Source of the DNA: Falciphora oryzae
Taxonomy: Eukaryota; Ascomycota; Sordariomycetes; Magnaporthales; Magnaporthaceae
Assembly: GCA_000733355.1 (NCBI GenBank)
Contig: JNVV01000013.1
Location: 69,851 to 133,850, forward strand
Reading direction: 5' to 3'
Length of the DNA: 64,000 nucleotides
Position numbers and translations under genes: made by a program. Under the pieces are notes generated by a model. It saw only the letters and a list, made by a program, of their open reading frames with translations. It searched no databases and had not been told where the DNA came from. The number at the start of each line of letters is the position of its first letter. The stretch's first letter is position 1. Of the stretch, positions 24,601 to 35,710 are shown in pieces.

Positions 24601-25220
24601 GCGGCTTCAAATGTGCCGTCATTGTTATTTGCCAACCATGACACACGGATGGTGGCTGCGTGGACTGACACGAGCTGCCACGCCCACCCAGAACGGAAGA
24701 GGAGGTCCTCGGCTTGGTTCGCCCAGCCACGACGGGAGCGCGGTGGTGTTGAGGAATTCAGGGGGTGCACGTGACGTCAATAATACATGAATGAATTGCG
24801 TGACACAAACCTTGGCGTAATCGATCGTGATTTTGTCCTTTTGGAGTTGACGCCAGGGACGAAAAAAAAAAAAAAAAAAGGGAGAAAAAAACACCACTGC
24901 CACTAAACACCCCTTTTTTCCCACCCTAACTGAGATCAAAAAAAGAAACAGAGATACAGCGGTAAGATTTTGTTGAATCTTCGATTCCGAGCATGGACAC
25001 GCGCCTCCCCGACGCCTCACACACTCTAGCACGGACTCCAATAAAAACAGACGATCGTGACATGCGCGTCTACTGACAGTGCGAATCGTGTGGTGGGAAT
25101 GCTATAGTCTCGGCTGCTTCGCGCAAACTGGCCTCTTCACATCCCGACCCATCGAGCTGTCTGCCCCGCGAGCTAAAAGCCAACCGACTACCTTCGCGTC
25201 GACGACAACCCTTCCTGCCC
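21651..25220. other. Intergenic region, no gene recognised
   Basis: This lies between the gap and the 3' end of SEC24. It holds T-rich patches (21840-21900), a TGC microsatellite (23481-23503) and an 18-base A run (24862-24879). Open frames of up to 190 codons are of shadow quality. The TC-rich stretch at 21840-21960 could be the untranslated part of a transcript whose body is in the gap. Confidence 0.45.
23481..23503 (+). repeat. (TGC)n microsatellite
   Basis: TGC/TGT triplets in non-coding sequence; the minus strand reads as a short poly-Gln run, but no gene is supported there. Confidence 0.8.
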
Positions 25221-28200
25221 CTACCAGTATGCAGGACGCATGCCTGCAAAGTTCGAAAGCGCCGAGTCGTGACCGTGGTCTTCCCTCTTTCTCTGGCCAG
25301 TCAACTGGATACCCGATCGAGAAGTCAGCTTGTGTTGGTAGACATCTTGAAAAAAGGGAGGAATAAAAAAGGAAGAAAAAAAAGGGAGCGACAAGACGGA
25401 TCCTCATGATACATACCTCAAGCTGAACACCTTTATGGATGTGTACCAGCCAATCTACGTAGCTGGATGCCTCGTTGTTGCGGTCCTCAACGAGCATGCG
25501 CGCGAACTCGTACTCGGCCCCGTCGATCGACTGCCGCGCCAGCTGCACCGACAAACCCTTGGACCCGCGGAGCGTCCGGAGGAACTCGATGATGTTGCGC
25601 ACCTGGGCGTTGAGGTGCGTCTCCAGCACCGGGATCGTCGACGTGTAGGCGTCCAGCGCCTTGAGCTGCACTCCCTCTTCGCCGCCCGCGCCACCTCCGA
25701 AGAGGTCCGCGATCAGGTTGGGCGATGTCTGGGCGTGAAACCAGAGCAGGCACTGTTGGCCATTGTCCACAATATACACGCCGCCCGGCTCGACCCGGCT
25801 GAATGATGTTCGCAGCGCGGGCGGCATCCGTAGGTGGCCCGTCTGCGGATCCGGGAACCCTTCCTCGGGTTGTAGGTTGTGGATCGGGATCATGCGCGGG
25901 TACAGGTACAGGCTCAACTCCAGGCAGCCCATGGAGCGGATCATGCGCATCTCGTGAACCCTCCTGTCCGACGTCTCGCTGCCGCCCTTGAACGCGCGGC
26001 ATTTGATCAAAGCCAGCATGTACATGCAGAACTCCTTGAGCCGCTCCGGCATCACGAGCTGGCCCGGAGGATGCGCCTGCGACGTGTGGTTCTTGCGGTA
26101 GCCCGCCATCGAGTCGATCGTCTTCTCCGTCAGACTGAGCCTTATATCCTTGAGCGATGCTGACGTTGTCGCGAGTTTGGTCGCTGCCTCCTTGGCCAAG
26201 ATAGCGTACACGGCGTCCTGATCCACGAACTTCATGCTGTCTCGCGGGTTGTCGTTGACGCTGGCAATAATGTTGCAGCAGCGCACCCTCCGCTCGCCGT
26301 TGGCCGTCGTGTAGAGAAGCGCCGACTGGAAATGCGCGTCCAGTTTCGAATCGAGTTTGCCGTCGTAGCTGAACGTGACCCCGAGTGCCTTGTCCTGGTC
26401 GATGGCGCCAATCTCCAGGTCGGCCCCGAACGTATGCTGGATGAAGCCTCCATGATACCCGGAAACCTGCAGACCGTTTGAGCACCGCACCTTCATCAGC
26501 GCCTGGTACCCAGTCTCACGAGTAACTGTGTGCTTGATCTCGAGAGACAGCTTGGTGTTATCCCTGGGCGCGATGAAATTAGGGTAGTAGAAGGTTTCGC
26601 CTCCGGTTGTCGAAGAGACATGGCCTGGTTATCTGTGAGTACGTATCTTTACACATGTCGCGCACGGTCGGAGTCGCTTTGAAGAGGCATCAAGGAGTCG
26701 ACGGATACAGATGAAACTCACCGACGGTTGCGATATCAAGGTAGCCACCCGAGGGGGCGGCCATGAAGAAGTCGACACCAACGCCAGCCGCGGCCATCTT
26801 CTCGGCCACCTTTTTCCAGGCAGGGTGCTCCGTGGTAAAGAGCTTCTTGTCAATTTCGCCTCCAGGGTGCTTCCCGTCGTCCCTCATGAAGAGTCTTCCA
26901 GGGCCCCACGTGGGAAGGGCAGAAAGTGAGCACACGATCTTGCCGCCCGTCTTCTCGAGTGCCGACAGAGCCGCGTTCAGCGTTGAGAGCAGGGCTGGTT
27001 CGGGATTCTTGATGGAGGAGAACATTGTGGGAAGCCTTGTTAGCAGAGAGGTGATGACGGCCCTGGAAGATTCCCACACTGTTAGCTACAGGTGCTTGAG
27101 GTATTCAAGCTGCTTGGACTCTGGTCGGCATACTTTGACTCGTATGGGTCCACAAACAGGCCGTCGCTCAACGGCACGAATGGGTCCTCGATATCCGTCA
27201 TTATCATCATCTGGGCTTGTTCCAGCGCCGACTAAAGTCAAAAGTTAGCAAGAGAATGGGCCGATAACCACTCGTCCCAGAGTGCGCGAAAAGGCGACAG
27301 TATGGTATATCGGGAGGATGCATGAAGTCTGCACATACGCTGACGTTGTAAAAATGTATGTCTTTGTCGTATGTGACAAACCCGACTCTGGCGTTGGCCG
27401 GTAGGCTCCTCTTCACTTTGGGCTCGCCGTTTTCATCCTTCTCTTCCTCTTGCCCATCGCTGTCGGCACCATACAAAGCTCGCAGTATACCCTCGCAGAA
27501 GGACTCGAGGAACCCTTTGTTGTACGACTCTTGCGTCACGTCGATGACAAACAGCCAGCGCAGGCCGACGGGCTCCTTGGTCCAGTACTCCTTGGGCACT
27601 ATAAACTCCACGGTGCCCCGGCAGAGCTCTGGCCGCTGGTCCCTGTCGGCGCGCACACCCTGAGGCGAGGTGGCGCAGAAGTATTCTGGGGGAGTGTCGT
27701 TGGGGTAGGTGCAGAGATTGCAGACGAACTTGTTGCCACCGGCCCGGAACATCATGAAGGGGTTGATGTAGGCCCTACACCTGCGACACCTCGGCGGGCC
27801 GGCGTCGCCGAAGTCAAGGACGGGAACGGGAGACTCGCCCTCCTGGAGGCTGGCTAAGGGCTGCAAAACAAGGCCGAGGGGGAGTCCAGTGCTATGGAGG
27901 CCCTCTGAGTTTGCAGGGATGTTGTTCATGGTCAGACGAGCAAACTTGGGCGACGAGTTGCCCTGGTCGAAGGCCACGAAGGAGACGGCGGCGGGTGGGG
28001 GCACGTGGCGCTCGAAGGTCGGGTAGACATTGCTCAGGAAGTACTGCTGGACCGAGTCGCGCGAGACGGGGACGCTAGGGATGTCGTCGGGCGAGACCTT
28101 AGCTGCGCCCGAGGCGGGGACGAAGGTGCCTGGCGTCTCGACGGGGCCGTTGCGGGCTGCGAACTGCGCCGGGGATGCGGTGCTTGCTGGGCTGAACGGC

Positions 28201-28763
28201 GCGCTGGCCGGCGCCGGGAATTGGCTTCCCATGCCACCCACCTGCGGCCGCACCTGGCCAACGAAGCCGCTGGTGCCCGAGGGGTCGGCGTTGAGGAACG
28301 TCGTCGCTGGCGTGCCTGCCGGGGGTATGCCATTGAACGCCTGTGAAGAGCCGGTCGCCTCAACGGTGTGGTATGCGTGCCTGTCCTTCTTCTTCTTCCG
28401 TGCCGCGCCGTGGGCGGCGTCGTGACCCAGGTTCATCCCGCCCATCTGGGCCGCAAGGTCGGCGTCTGCCCCCGGCGACGGTTGGCCCTGGAAGTAACCA
28501 GCCGTCGCCGGCGGCTGCTGCTGGCCGGGCGAGGCTGGGCCGTAACCCCCCACTGCTCCCGGCGGAGCGACGCCGCCGCCATAGTACTGCTGCGGCTGTT
28601 GGCCGGGCGGGACAGGGGCGCCGTAGCCCGGCCCTTGTTGGTAAGGAGGCTGGGCGGCGCCGGGCTGGAACTGGGGCGGGCCAGGCTGGCCAGGGCGGTT
28701 GGGGTCGTTCGGGTCCGGCTGGTCGCCTTGCCCCAGGGAGTGGTACATCGAGTAGTCGGCCAT
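25221..28763 (-). CDS. SEC24: COPII coat protein Sec24
   Basis: Cargo-binding subunit of the COPII coat that buds vesicles from the endoplasmic reticulum; partner of Sec23. Five exons (28763-27339, 27231-27134, 27062-26722, 26624-25417, 25304-25221) join in phase to 1051 residues, normal for filamentous fungi. A Gln/Pro/Gly-rich N-terminal region of about 230 residues comes first. The zinc finger follows, with Cys pairs at 326/329 and 348/351 (CRRCRAY, CNLCTYPNDTP). Then come the trunk, with MIMTDIEDPFVPLSDGLFVD, the helical domain and the gelsolin-like repeat (VYIVDNGQQCLLWF). The last exon is 28 codons, ending in ALSNFAGMRPAYW, found by taking a GTATGT donor and a TATCCAG acceptor. Reading through that intron instead gives an unrelated tail. 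It is divergent from CFT2. Confidence 0.95.
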
Positions 28764-29694
28764 TGCGCCGGGGTGGCTGCGTGCCGCGTTGTCGAAGGCG
28801 TCAACGGTGGAGGAGGGGAAGTGCCGGGCGCACGGCCAAGATATTCAAGGGGTATTACCGCCCCTCCAAGCAGTCGGCCAATGCTGGCGAAGACGGAGGC
28901 GACTCTGGCGTGCGCAAAGAACGGAGCGACTGAAAGAAGCACGAATCACAGCCTGGTGATCGGATGCATAATTGTTCCCAGTCCAGGTCTGGCGGGAGAG
29001 CTGCGGTGGTTGCTGGCGGGTTGACGCAAGGCGGGCAGCAGCTTTCGATTTCTCTCACCTAATCCATGTGACGATTCACGCGCAGTGGTTAGCTGGCTTT
29101 TTCGACGTGGTCTGTCCAGGCTGTCTTGTTGACGGGTCCCCACCTACCCAAGCTGAGGGTGGAGTCGCGCAGGGGCCGGTGCTGGGGCAGGAGCAGCAGC
29201 CGTGGATGATGTGACGGTCGGGCCACGATTGAATCAAGCCCTCAACTTCCGGCGCGTTGTTCCGACACCGATTTTGCCTGCTGCGCCTGGCACGCGGTCC
29301 AGTGTGGAGGCTCAAGAAGCCGCAGGTGCGAATTCATCGCCATTGGCTGGAGCTCGCATGCACCCACCGACCTCACTAAACTGCAATCCTAGCTGGCGCT
29401 GCTCCCTGACGCGATCGTGCATTCTCGACATTGAATGCATGCGCGCCTGCTGCCGAGCAAGTCAGCGCCCCTAATACTTTTTTTCTTTCTTTCTTTCTTT
29501 TTTTTTTTTCCCCCTTGCCTTCCGCTACGAGTCGATCCTGCTCGACCACCACAACAAAGCCCACGCTACTGAGTCTTGAAATCAATCGACTGCACCGCAA
29601 ACAACCTCGACGCGCCATCAGCTGCCGCCCGAGTCGCCCTCGAAATACCACAAAAATGACCCGGTAGACCTCGTTGATTGACACCCCCGCGACC
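28764..29694. promoter_or_regulatory. Divergent promoter region SEC24/CFT2
   Basis: About 0.93 kb between two start codons on opposite strands, so both promoters should lie here. A C/T tract at 29480-29515 sits about 180 bases before the CFT2 ATG. No clear TATA box is visible for either gene, as is common for housekeeping genes. Confidence 0.6.
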
Positions 29695-32600
29695 ATGTTC
29701 ACGTTCTCCCCGCTGCAGGGAGCGCTATCCGAGGCGACCGCCTCCCAGTCGCTGCTGGAACTCGATGGAGGCGTCAAGGTGCTCGTAGACGTGGGCTGGG
29801 ACGAGACTCTCGATGTCGAGAAGCTCAAGGAACTGGAAAAGTACGCTGGGCTCTACGTCCCCGATCTGCACCCCCGGATACATGCTGCACGCGTGGAGGC
29901 TTCGAGGCTGACTGGCTGACTTCAATCTTGCAGGCAGGTTCCGACGCTCTCGCTGATTCTGTTCACTCACGCGACGGTCCCCCACCTCTCAGCGTTCGTG
30001 CACTGCTGCAAACACTTCCCTCTGTTTGCGCGCATCCCCGTCTACGCCACCCAGCCCGTTATCGACCTCGGCCGGACCCTCATCCAGGATCTCTACTCAT
30101 CGACGCCCTTGGCCGCGACGACAATACCAGACAGCTCCTTGGCCGAGGCCTCCTTCTCTTACTCACAGCCCCAGTCCGCCAGCCATAACTTTCTCTTGCA
30201 AGCGCCGACGACAGAGGAGATCGCCAAGTACTTCTCGCTCATCCAGCCTCTAAAGTACTCGCAACCCCACCAGCCGTTGGCGTCGCCATTCTCGCCCCCG
30301 TTAAATGGCCTGACCATCACTGCCTACAACTCTGGACACTCGCTGGGTGGCACAATATGGCACATACAACATGGCCTCGAGTCGATCGTGTATGCGGTGG
30401 ACTGGAACTTGGCGCGTGACAACGTGTACGCGGGTGCCGCCTGGATGGGCGGTGGCCATGGAGGTGGAGGCGCCGAGGTTATGGAGCAGCTAAGGAAACC
30501 GACCGCCCTCATCTGCAGCGCCCGCGCGGGGGAGGGAGGTCTGTCGCGCGGTGCACGCGACCAGCAGCTTCTGGACACTATGAGACAGACCGTCGCTCGG
30601 GGCGGCACGGTGCTGGTCCCTGTCGACTCCAGCGCCAGAGTGCTAGAGCTGGCTTACCTGCTGGAGCACGCATGGCGATCCGAGGCCAGTGGTGGCACCG
30701 AGGCGGGTGGACTGAGCACGGCCAAGCTGTACCTCGCGGGGCGCAGTGTCAACAGCACCATCAGGTTGGCCAAGAGTATGTTTGAGTGGATGGACGACAG
30801 CATTGTGCAGGAGTTCGAGGCTGTGGCCGACCAGGGAGGGAAGCGAACGAACGGGAACACAGACGGCGGAAGGGGGAGGGACGCCGGTCCGTTCGACTTC
30901 AAGTATCTGCGGGTTTTGGACAGGAAGGCGCAGGTCGAAAAGGTGCTGAGCCAATCATCGACACCTAACGAATCGAGAGGAAAGGTCATCCTGGCAAGCG
31001 ATACGAGCCTGGAATGGGGGTTCTCCAAGGATGTCATAGCCAGGATAGCAGATGACTCCAGGAACCTGGTCATACTAACAGAAAAACCCTCAGCAAGCTC
31101 CAGGGAGAAGCCTTCGGTAGCTCGACAGCTGTGGGAGTGGTGGAGGGAGCGGCGCGACGGGACAGCAGATGAGACGTCCAGCGGACCTGGCTCAGCTGAG
31201 CAGATATATGCTGGCGGACGCGAGCTGCAGCTGGTAGACTCAAAGCGAGCAGCCCTTGACGAGTCGGAGCTCTCGCTGTACCAGCAGTGGCTGGCCACCC
31301 AACGCCAACTTCACGCAACACTACAGGGCGGAGGCGCAACAACCCTAGAGGCGTCGGCCGACGTCGCAGATGACGTATCCTCCGAGTCGTCCGAATCCGA
31401 GGACGAGTCGGAAAACGAGCAGCAAGGAAAGGCACTCAATGCATCCACAGCGATGGGCCAGGCGAGTAGGAAGAAGGTTGTGCTCCAGGACGAGGATCTC
31501 GGCGTCATGATACTCCTCAAGAAGAAGGGCGTCTACGACTTCTCTGTCAAAGGCAAGAAGGGCCGTGAACGGATGTTCCCTCTCGCCGTTCGTCGGAAGA
31601 GAGCCGACGAGTTCGGCGAGCTCATTCGACCAGAGGACTATCTCCGAGCTGAGGAACGCGAAGAGAACGAGAGGCCAGATGCAAATCCGCTGCAGCGGGA
31701 CGACTTTAGCGAAGGGTTCGGCCAGAAGCGCAAGTGGGACGACGTGGGCGACAGGCGTCACGGTGGGCCGAACAGGCGAGGGCAACGGGGTGGGCCAATG
31801 GAGGACTCGGATCTCTCGCAGAATCAGCAAGGAGTTGTTCAGGATGAGCTAGACGCTGTGGAAGACGAAGAGGAGGAGACTATATCTGGGCCCGCCAAGT
31901 TGGTGACGACAAGCAGCGCCATCACAGTCAATCTCCGGATCGCATTTGTGGACTTCTCTGGTCTCCACGACCGCAGAAGCCTGGCAATGTTGATTCCGCT
32001 GATCCAGCCACGCAAGCTCATCCTGGTTGCTGGGTCAGCGGATGAGACCGAGGCCGTAGCAGATGACTGTCGGCGTAACGCCATCGAGGTCTACACGCCC
32101 CCTGTCGGCGCCTCGGTCGACGCCTCAGTCGATACCAACGCCTGGGTTGTCAAGCTGTCAGAGCCTCTCGTCAAGAGATTGCGATGGCAGACTGTTCGTG
32201 GCCTGGGTATCGTCACAGTCACAGCGCACCTGACTGCAACGCCAGTGGCACAAAAACATTTGACACTGCCGTCCTCCACGGCCCCCGCTCAGGCGGGAGA
32301 CGAGGACGGTGCGAACAAGCGACAGAAGCCGAATCCAGACGGCACCGCGACCTCTCAAGACGTGGCAACCACCGGCGAGGGCGACAAGGTTGCAGTCATG
32401 CCGACACTGGACGTGATACCCGCGGCGCTCGTTTCAGCTTCGCGCTCGGCCGCACAGCCGCTCCACGTCGGTGAGCTACGGCTGGCCGACCTGCGGCGGA
32501 CGATGCAAAGCTCTGGTCACACGGCCGAGTTCCGGGGCGAGGGCACACTCCTGATCGACGGGTCCGTGGTGGTACGCAAGACGGCGGCAGGGCGCGTCGA

Positions 32601-32715
32601 GATCGAGAGCGTCGGAGTCCCGACGGGTGGGGGGCCAGCGACGCGCATGGGCGGGACGTTTTACGCGGTCAAAAAGACCATCTACGACGGACTTGCTGTA
32701 GTCGCGGGCGCATAA
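29695..32715 (+). CDS. CFT2: Cleavage factor two protein 2 (CPSF100 homologue)
   Basis: Subunit of the cleavage and polyadenylation factor that processes pre-mRNA 3' ends in the nucleus; catalytically inactive partner of Ysh1/CPSF73. Two exons (29695-29840, 29934-32715) join in phase to 975 residues. The start MFTFSPLQGALSEATASQSL and the following LVDVGWDE are characteristic of the family. The metallo-beta-lactamase core is present, but the zinc-binding HxHxDH motif is replaced by THATVPHLSAF, as expected for this inactive paralogue. The beta-CASP region includes VLVPVDSSARVLELAYLLEH. A long acidic insertion (about 565-770, Ser/Glu-rich) precedes the C-terminal RMMBL-like part starting near FVDFSGLHDRRS. 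A possible ATG seven codons upstream of 29695 is in frame but is not favoured by family comparison. Confidence 0.93.
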
Positions 32716-33670
32716 CGCGGCGTGGCCTGCGCGCCTGCTGCTTCGTTTCTACCGGGTCGGGTTCGGGAGGGAGGTCATGGTGGGATAGCATGTATGAGCT
32801 GTATCAACATCTGTATCGGTGCTAATTGTCAGAGCCTTGGTCCCGTGTTGTTTGATCTCATGGTGGTGATTATCTTGCAGGCTGTGACGCACGCCAGCGA
32901 CTGAGAAACGGATACTTCTACGGCAGCGTCAAGGCGCTCGACCACATGGGACGTATAGTAAATCGAACTAGTGTCAGCCGATGATGTCAGTATAGGTACT
33001 TATCTACTCACGTTTCTAGGAGGCGTCTAAAAGCCCCGGCCGTGCCCTTAGGTCGTTGGTAACGGAATTTCTGTGCACCTCTCGCGTATGGTGCATACAA
33101 GTGACGCTACGAGAGTTATCAACCGGACTAATTATGGATGACGAGCGATCGTTTTTGTAAATCTCTAGTGTGATGTTTCAAAACAACCAACAAAGAGCAC
33201 AAGACGTTGCTATTGCCTCATAAACATCCATCGGAGTTGTCCATGCGAGCAAGTAGGCCAAAAGGAAACCCTGCCGGGTGTCTTGGGGGCGCTTCTTCCA
33301 AGGCCACGGAGCCAGCATGAGTTGAGGTTTTCGCAGGCAAGGAGCGCTGTAGCCACGGGCTCCTTCTCGATGTCAGTAATTCCTCGCTTTCGCTCAGCCC
33401 AGAGCACCCAAGGTCGCCGACAACACGCAATTTTCATCGGGCAATACCTACTAGCCGCCGTCACATTCCACAAGTTCTGCTCGCTTACTTCTTCCCTTTC
33501 CTTGAAGCTATTAAGGGGCACAGAGACACGGCCGAAATAGCCAACCGATTGAATTCGCTTTCTCTCGGTGAAGCCATCGTGTGCCGGCAGAGGTCGAAGC
33601 CCACGCAACCGAAAGCCAGCCATCAAGCTACGATATCGAGACACACGGTTTCCCAAGGCACGCCAGCCAT
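32716..33670. other. Intergenic region downstream of CFT2
   Basis: About 0.95 kb with no gene recognised. The left part should contain the CFT2 3' untranslated region. Sequence from 33572 onward is open in the frame that matches the downstream repeat protein, but it has no ATG. Confidence 0.5.
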
Positions 33671-34043
33671 ACCGGTGCATATCGGTCTCACTCGCTCAAC
33701 GGCAAGATGGCATCCGGAAACGATAGCAATCCCGGTTCATATCAGCTTCTTTTTATCAACCGACTGGATGCTATTTGAACGTGTCAACAATCTCGATCTA
33801 TATCAGTATCCCTTGCTCAACAACAGCAACCCCGATCCATATCGGCCTCCCTTGATCAGCGACAGGATAACATCCGAGAACAACGCCAATCCCGATCCAT
33901 ATCAATCTCACTTACTCAACGAAGGCAATCCCAATCCATATCGGCCTCGCTTGTTCAGCGACAGGACGACACCCGAGAACAGCAGCAGTCCCGATCCATG
34001 TCAGTCTCACTCGCCCATCGACAAGACGACGTCTGAAAGCGAC
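33671..34043 (+). repeat. Coding-phase tandem repeat, seven units of 39 or 57-61 nt
   Basis: Seven degenerate units lie end to end: 33671-33727 (57 nt), 33728-33788 (61), 33789-33827 (39), 33828-33887 (60), 33888-33926 (39), 33927-33986 (60) and 33987-34043 (57). Most units begin with a form of AATCCCGATCCATATC, coding NPDPY. Long and short units alternate in the middle of the array. Every unit is a multiple of three except the second, which has one extra base and so shifts the frame between the first two units and the rest. Confidence 0.85.
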
Positions 34044-34496
34044 ACTCTGTCATGGACGTACGACGGCAAGCCCATCGTCCTGTACACGGGCGATGAGCCG
34101 CACGGCGCTGCGCAAATCACCAGCTGGGTTACGGCGCGCGCCCCGCACCCCAGCAACCGCAGCGTCCGTAGGACGCCGGCTGGAGCCCGGGACGACAAGG
34201 GGGTCCAACGCGAGACCGCCCCCAAGCAGACCGCCCCCAAGCGGAAGCGCTCGGGCCCGGACGCCGTCGACCACATCATATCAATAAAATGCGCCCCGCA
34301 ACTCCAGGCACTGGTCGCATACATGCTCATTCAGCCCACCAACACCGAGCCCTGCAGCACCTGCTTGGGCGACAGCCGGTGCGGCGGTCCCTGCGCGCAG
34401 TGCATCGCTGGCAAGGTTGGCAACGAGGTTATGAACTGCCACTACATTCGCACTGCGAGTAAGTGCTCGCTGGCGAGTAATCTCCAGGCCCACTAG
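33768..34496 (+). CDS. Repeat-containing DUF3716-like protein, probably disrupted
   Basis: Function unknown. From the only usable ATG (33768) the frame gives 242 residues. Residues 7-92 are NPDPY-type repeats; a basic linker and a C-terminal cysteine-rich module follow. The module has Cys spacing CSTCLGDSRCGGPCAQC, then NCHY and KCSL, resembling the fungal DUF3716 zinc-binding-like domain (CxxC...C, NC, CS). Two signs suggest a broken gene. The first repeats (33671-33770) read in another phase because of a one-base insertion. The TAG at 34494-34496 is followed at once by an in-frame ATG and 61 more open codons (34497-34685), which could be the lost C terminus. An alternative is a genuine gene starting at 33768. 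Domain assignment is from the cysteine pattern only. Confidence 0.45.
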   Translation: MLFERVNNLDLYQYPLLNNSNPDPYRPPLISDRITSENNANPDPYQSHLLNEGNPNPYRPRLFSDRTTPENSSSPDPCQSHSPIDKTTSESDTLSWTYDGKPIVLYTGDEPHGAAQITSWVTARAPHPSNRSVRRTPAGARDDKGVQRETAPKQTAPKRKRSGPDAVDHIISIKCAPQLQALVAYMLIQPTNTEPCSTCLGDSRCGGPCAQCIAGKVGNEVMNCHYIRTASKCSLASNLQAH

Positions 34497-35111
34497 ATGA
34501 GCCAGGGCTCGTTTTTCGACCGTATGCTCATGGCCGCCGATACGGACGACCTTGAGCAGCTGCTCGAATTTATTGCCTCGGCTAAGCGCCAACCAGGGAG
34601 CCACGGAACCCATTTGTTGCTTGAAGATTGGAGAAGTCGGGAATATCCGCGGATGCGCTGTGTACGATTACGAAATACGATGTAAAACAATCCCTTTGGG
34701 TACTCGTTTTGTTTTTACCGATTCTGGGCTGGGCCGGGATATGTTTCTACCAAAACGGAGCGAGCAGCTGTGGCCTTGGATCTGGGCAAGAGATGTGCAT
34801 AAGCCAGCTGGTGAGGCAGCGTGCAGCACCTCAAAACCTGTATCAGCAAAGCGACAGGGTCAGACAGAGAGCCCAAGGAAAAGGGGGATGCACGAGCCAC
34901 GCGATAAGAAGTGTGGCTTGCGTATGCGGGCCGAAATTTCCAGCCACAAGATCACGTGGGCACCTTCCCCCAAGTTGGGCAATTAGGGTGTGTGAAGCCA
35001 GCCCACCAAAAATCCCACCATCACAAATTTGGAGGAGAACCGTTTGCTGCCTTCGTCTTTTGCGCCTTTTGACATCGCATCTCCAGTCCTCATCACCCAA
35101 ATCAAATCACA

Positions 35112-35710
35112 ATGGCCAAGCGCACGACTAGTAAGTAGAGTCAAACAGGTTGCCGCTATGAATTTCGAGAGCCGGATTGCTAACGCGCGCTGCAGAGGTC
35201 GGTATCACCGGCAAGTACGGTACTAGGTACGCAAGAAACTCCTCCCAGCTCGAGGCAGCGAAGTCGGCCCCGATCCGCCGCGACGACTCGGTTCCTAACC
35301 CTCGAGCAGGTATGGCGCCTCCCTGAGGAAGCAGGTCAAGCGCATGGAAGTATCGCAGCACGCCAAGTACACCTGGTACGTTTCCCTCCGAATCGCGATG
35401 CGCCCGACGCGGGGTGCAGCCCGGGGAGACAAGGACGGTCTGAACCTGAGCCTGGTCTGATGGGCTCCGGCTCTGATCACCGTCGGGGTCGCGGGGCTCT
35501 TGTGAGTGTGGACGCCGGACTGACCAATGCCCGTTGTGGGACAACAGCACCTTCTGCGGCAAGAACACCGTCAAGAGGACCGCCGTCGGCATCTGGCACT
35601 GCGGCGCCTGCAAGAAGACCATCAGCGGAGGCGCCTACGTTGTGTCGACCCCTGCCGCCTCCGCCGCCCGCTCGACCCTGAGGCGTCTGCGTGAGATTGC
35701 CGACGTCTAA
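35112..35710 (+). CDS. RPL43: 60S ribosomal protein eL43 (L37a)
   Basis: Zinc-binding protein of the large ribosomal subunit. Four exons (35112-35130, 35196-35226, 35310-35375, 35548-35710) join in phase to 92 residues, exactly the family length. The protein begins [20 protein letters not shown] and has the zinc ribbon CTFCGK...[15 protein letters not shown] (CxxC and CxxC). It ends in [10 protein letters not shown]. The first two exons are only 19 and 31 nt; all three introns have strong donors (GTAAGT, GTACGC, GTACGT) and AG acceptors. Early small exons are usual for fungal ribosomal protein genes. The upstream leader is CT-rich. Confidence 0.97.

Noticed and set aside
24780..24870. A possible SEC24 exon (KDKITIDYAK) on the minus strand
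   Set aside because: The coding chain already ends in phase at 25221; this frame is short and shows no Sec24 similarity.
25102..25410. Direct read-through of SEC24 exon 4 to an unrelated 90-residue tail
   Set aside because: A GTATGT donor and TATCCAG acceptor give instead the expected short Sec24 C terminus ending in MRPAYW.
25487..26485. A 332-codon minus-strand frame within SEC24
   Set aside because: It is the shadow of the SEC24 exon in another phase; Arg/Gly-rich with no family match.
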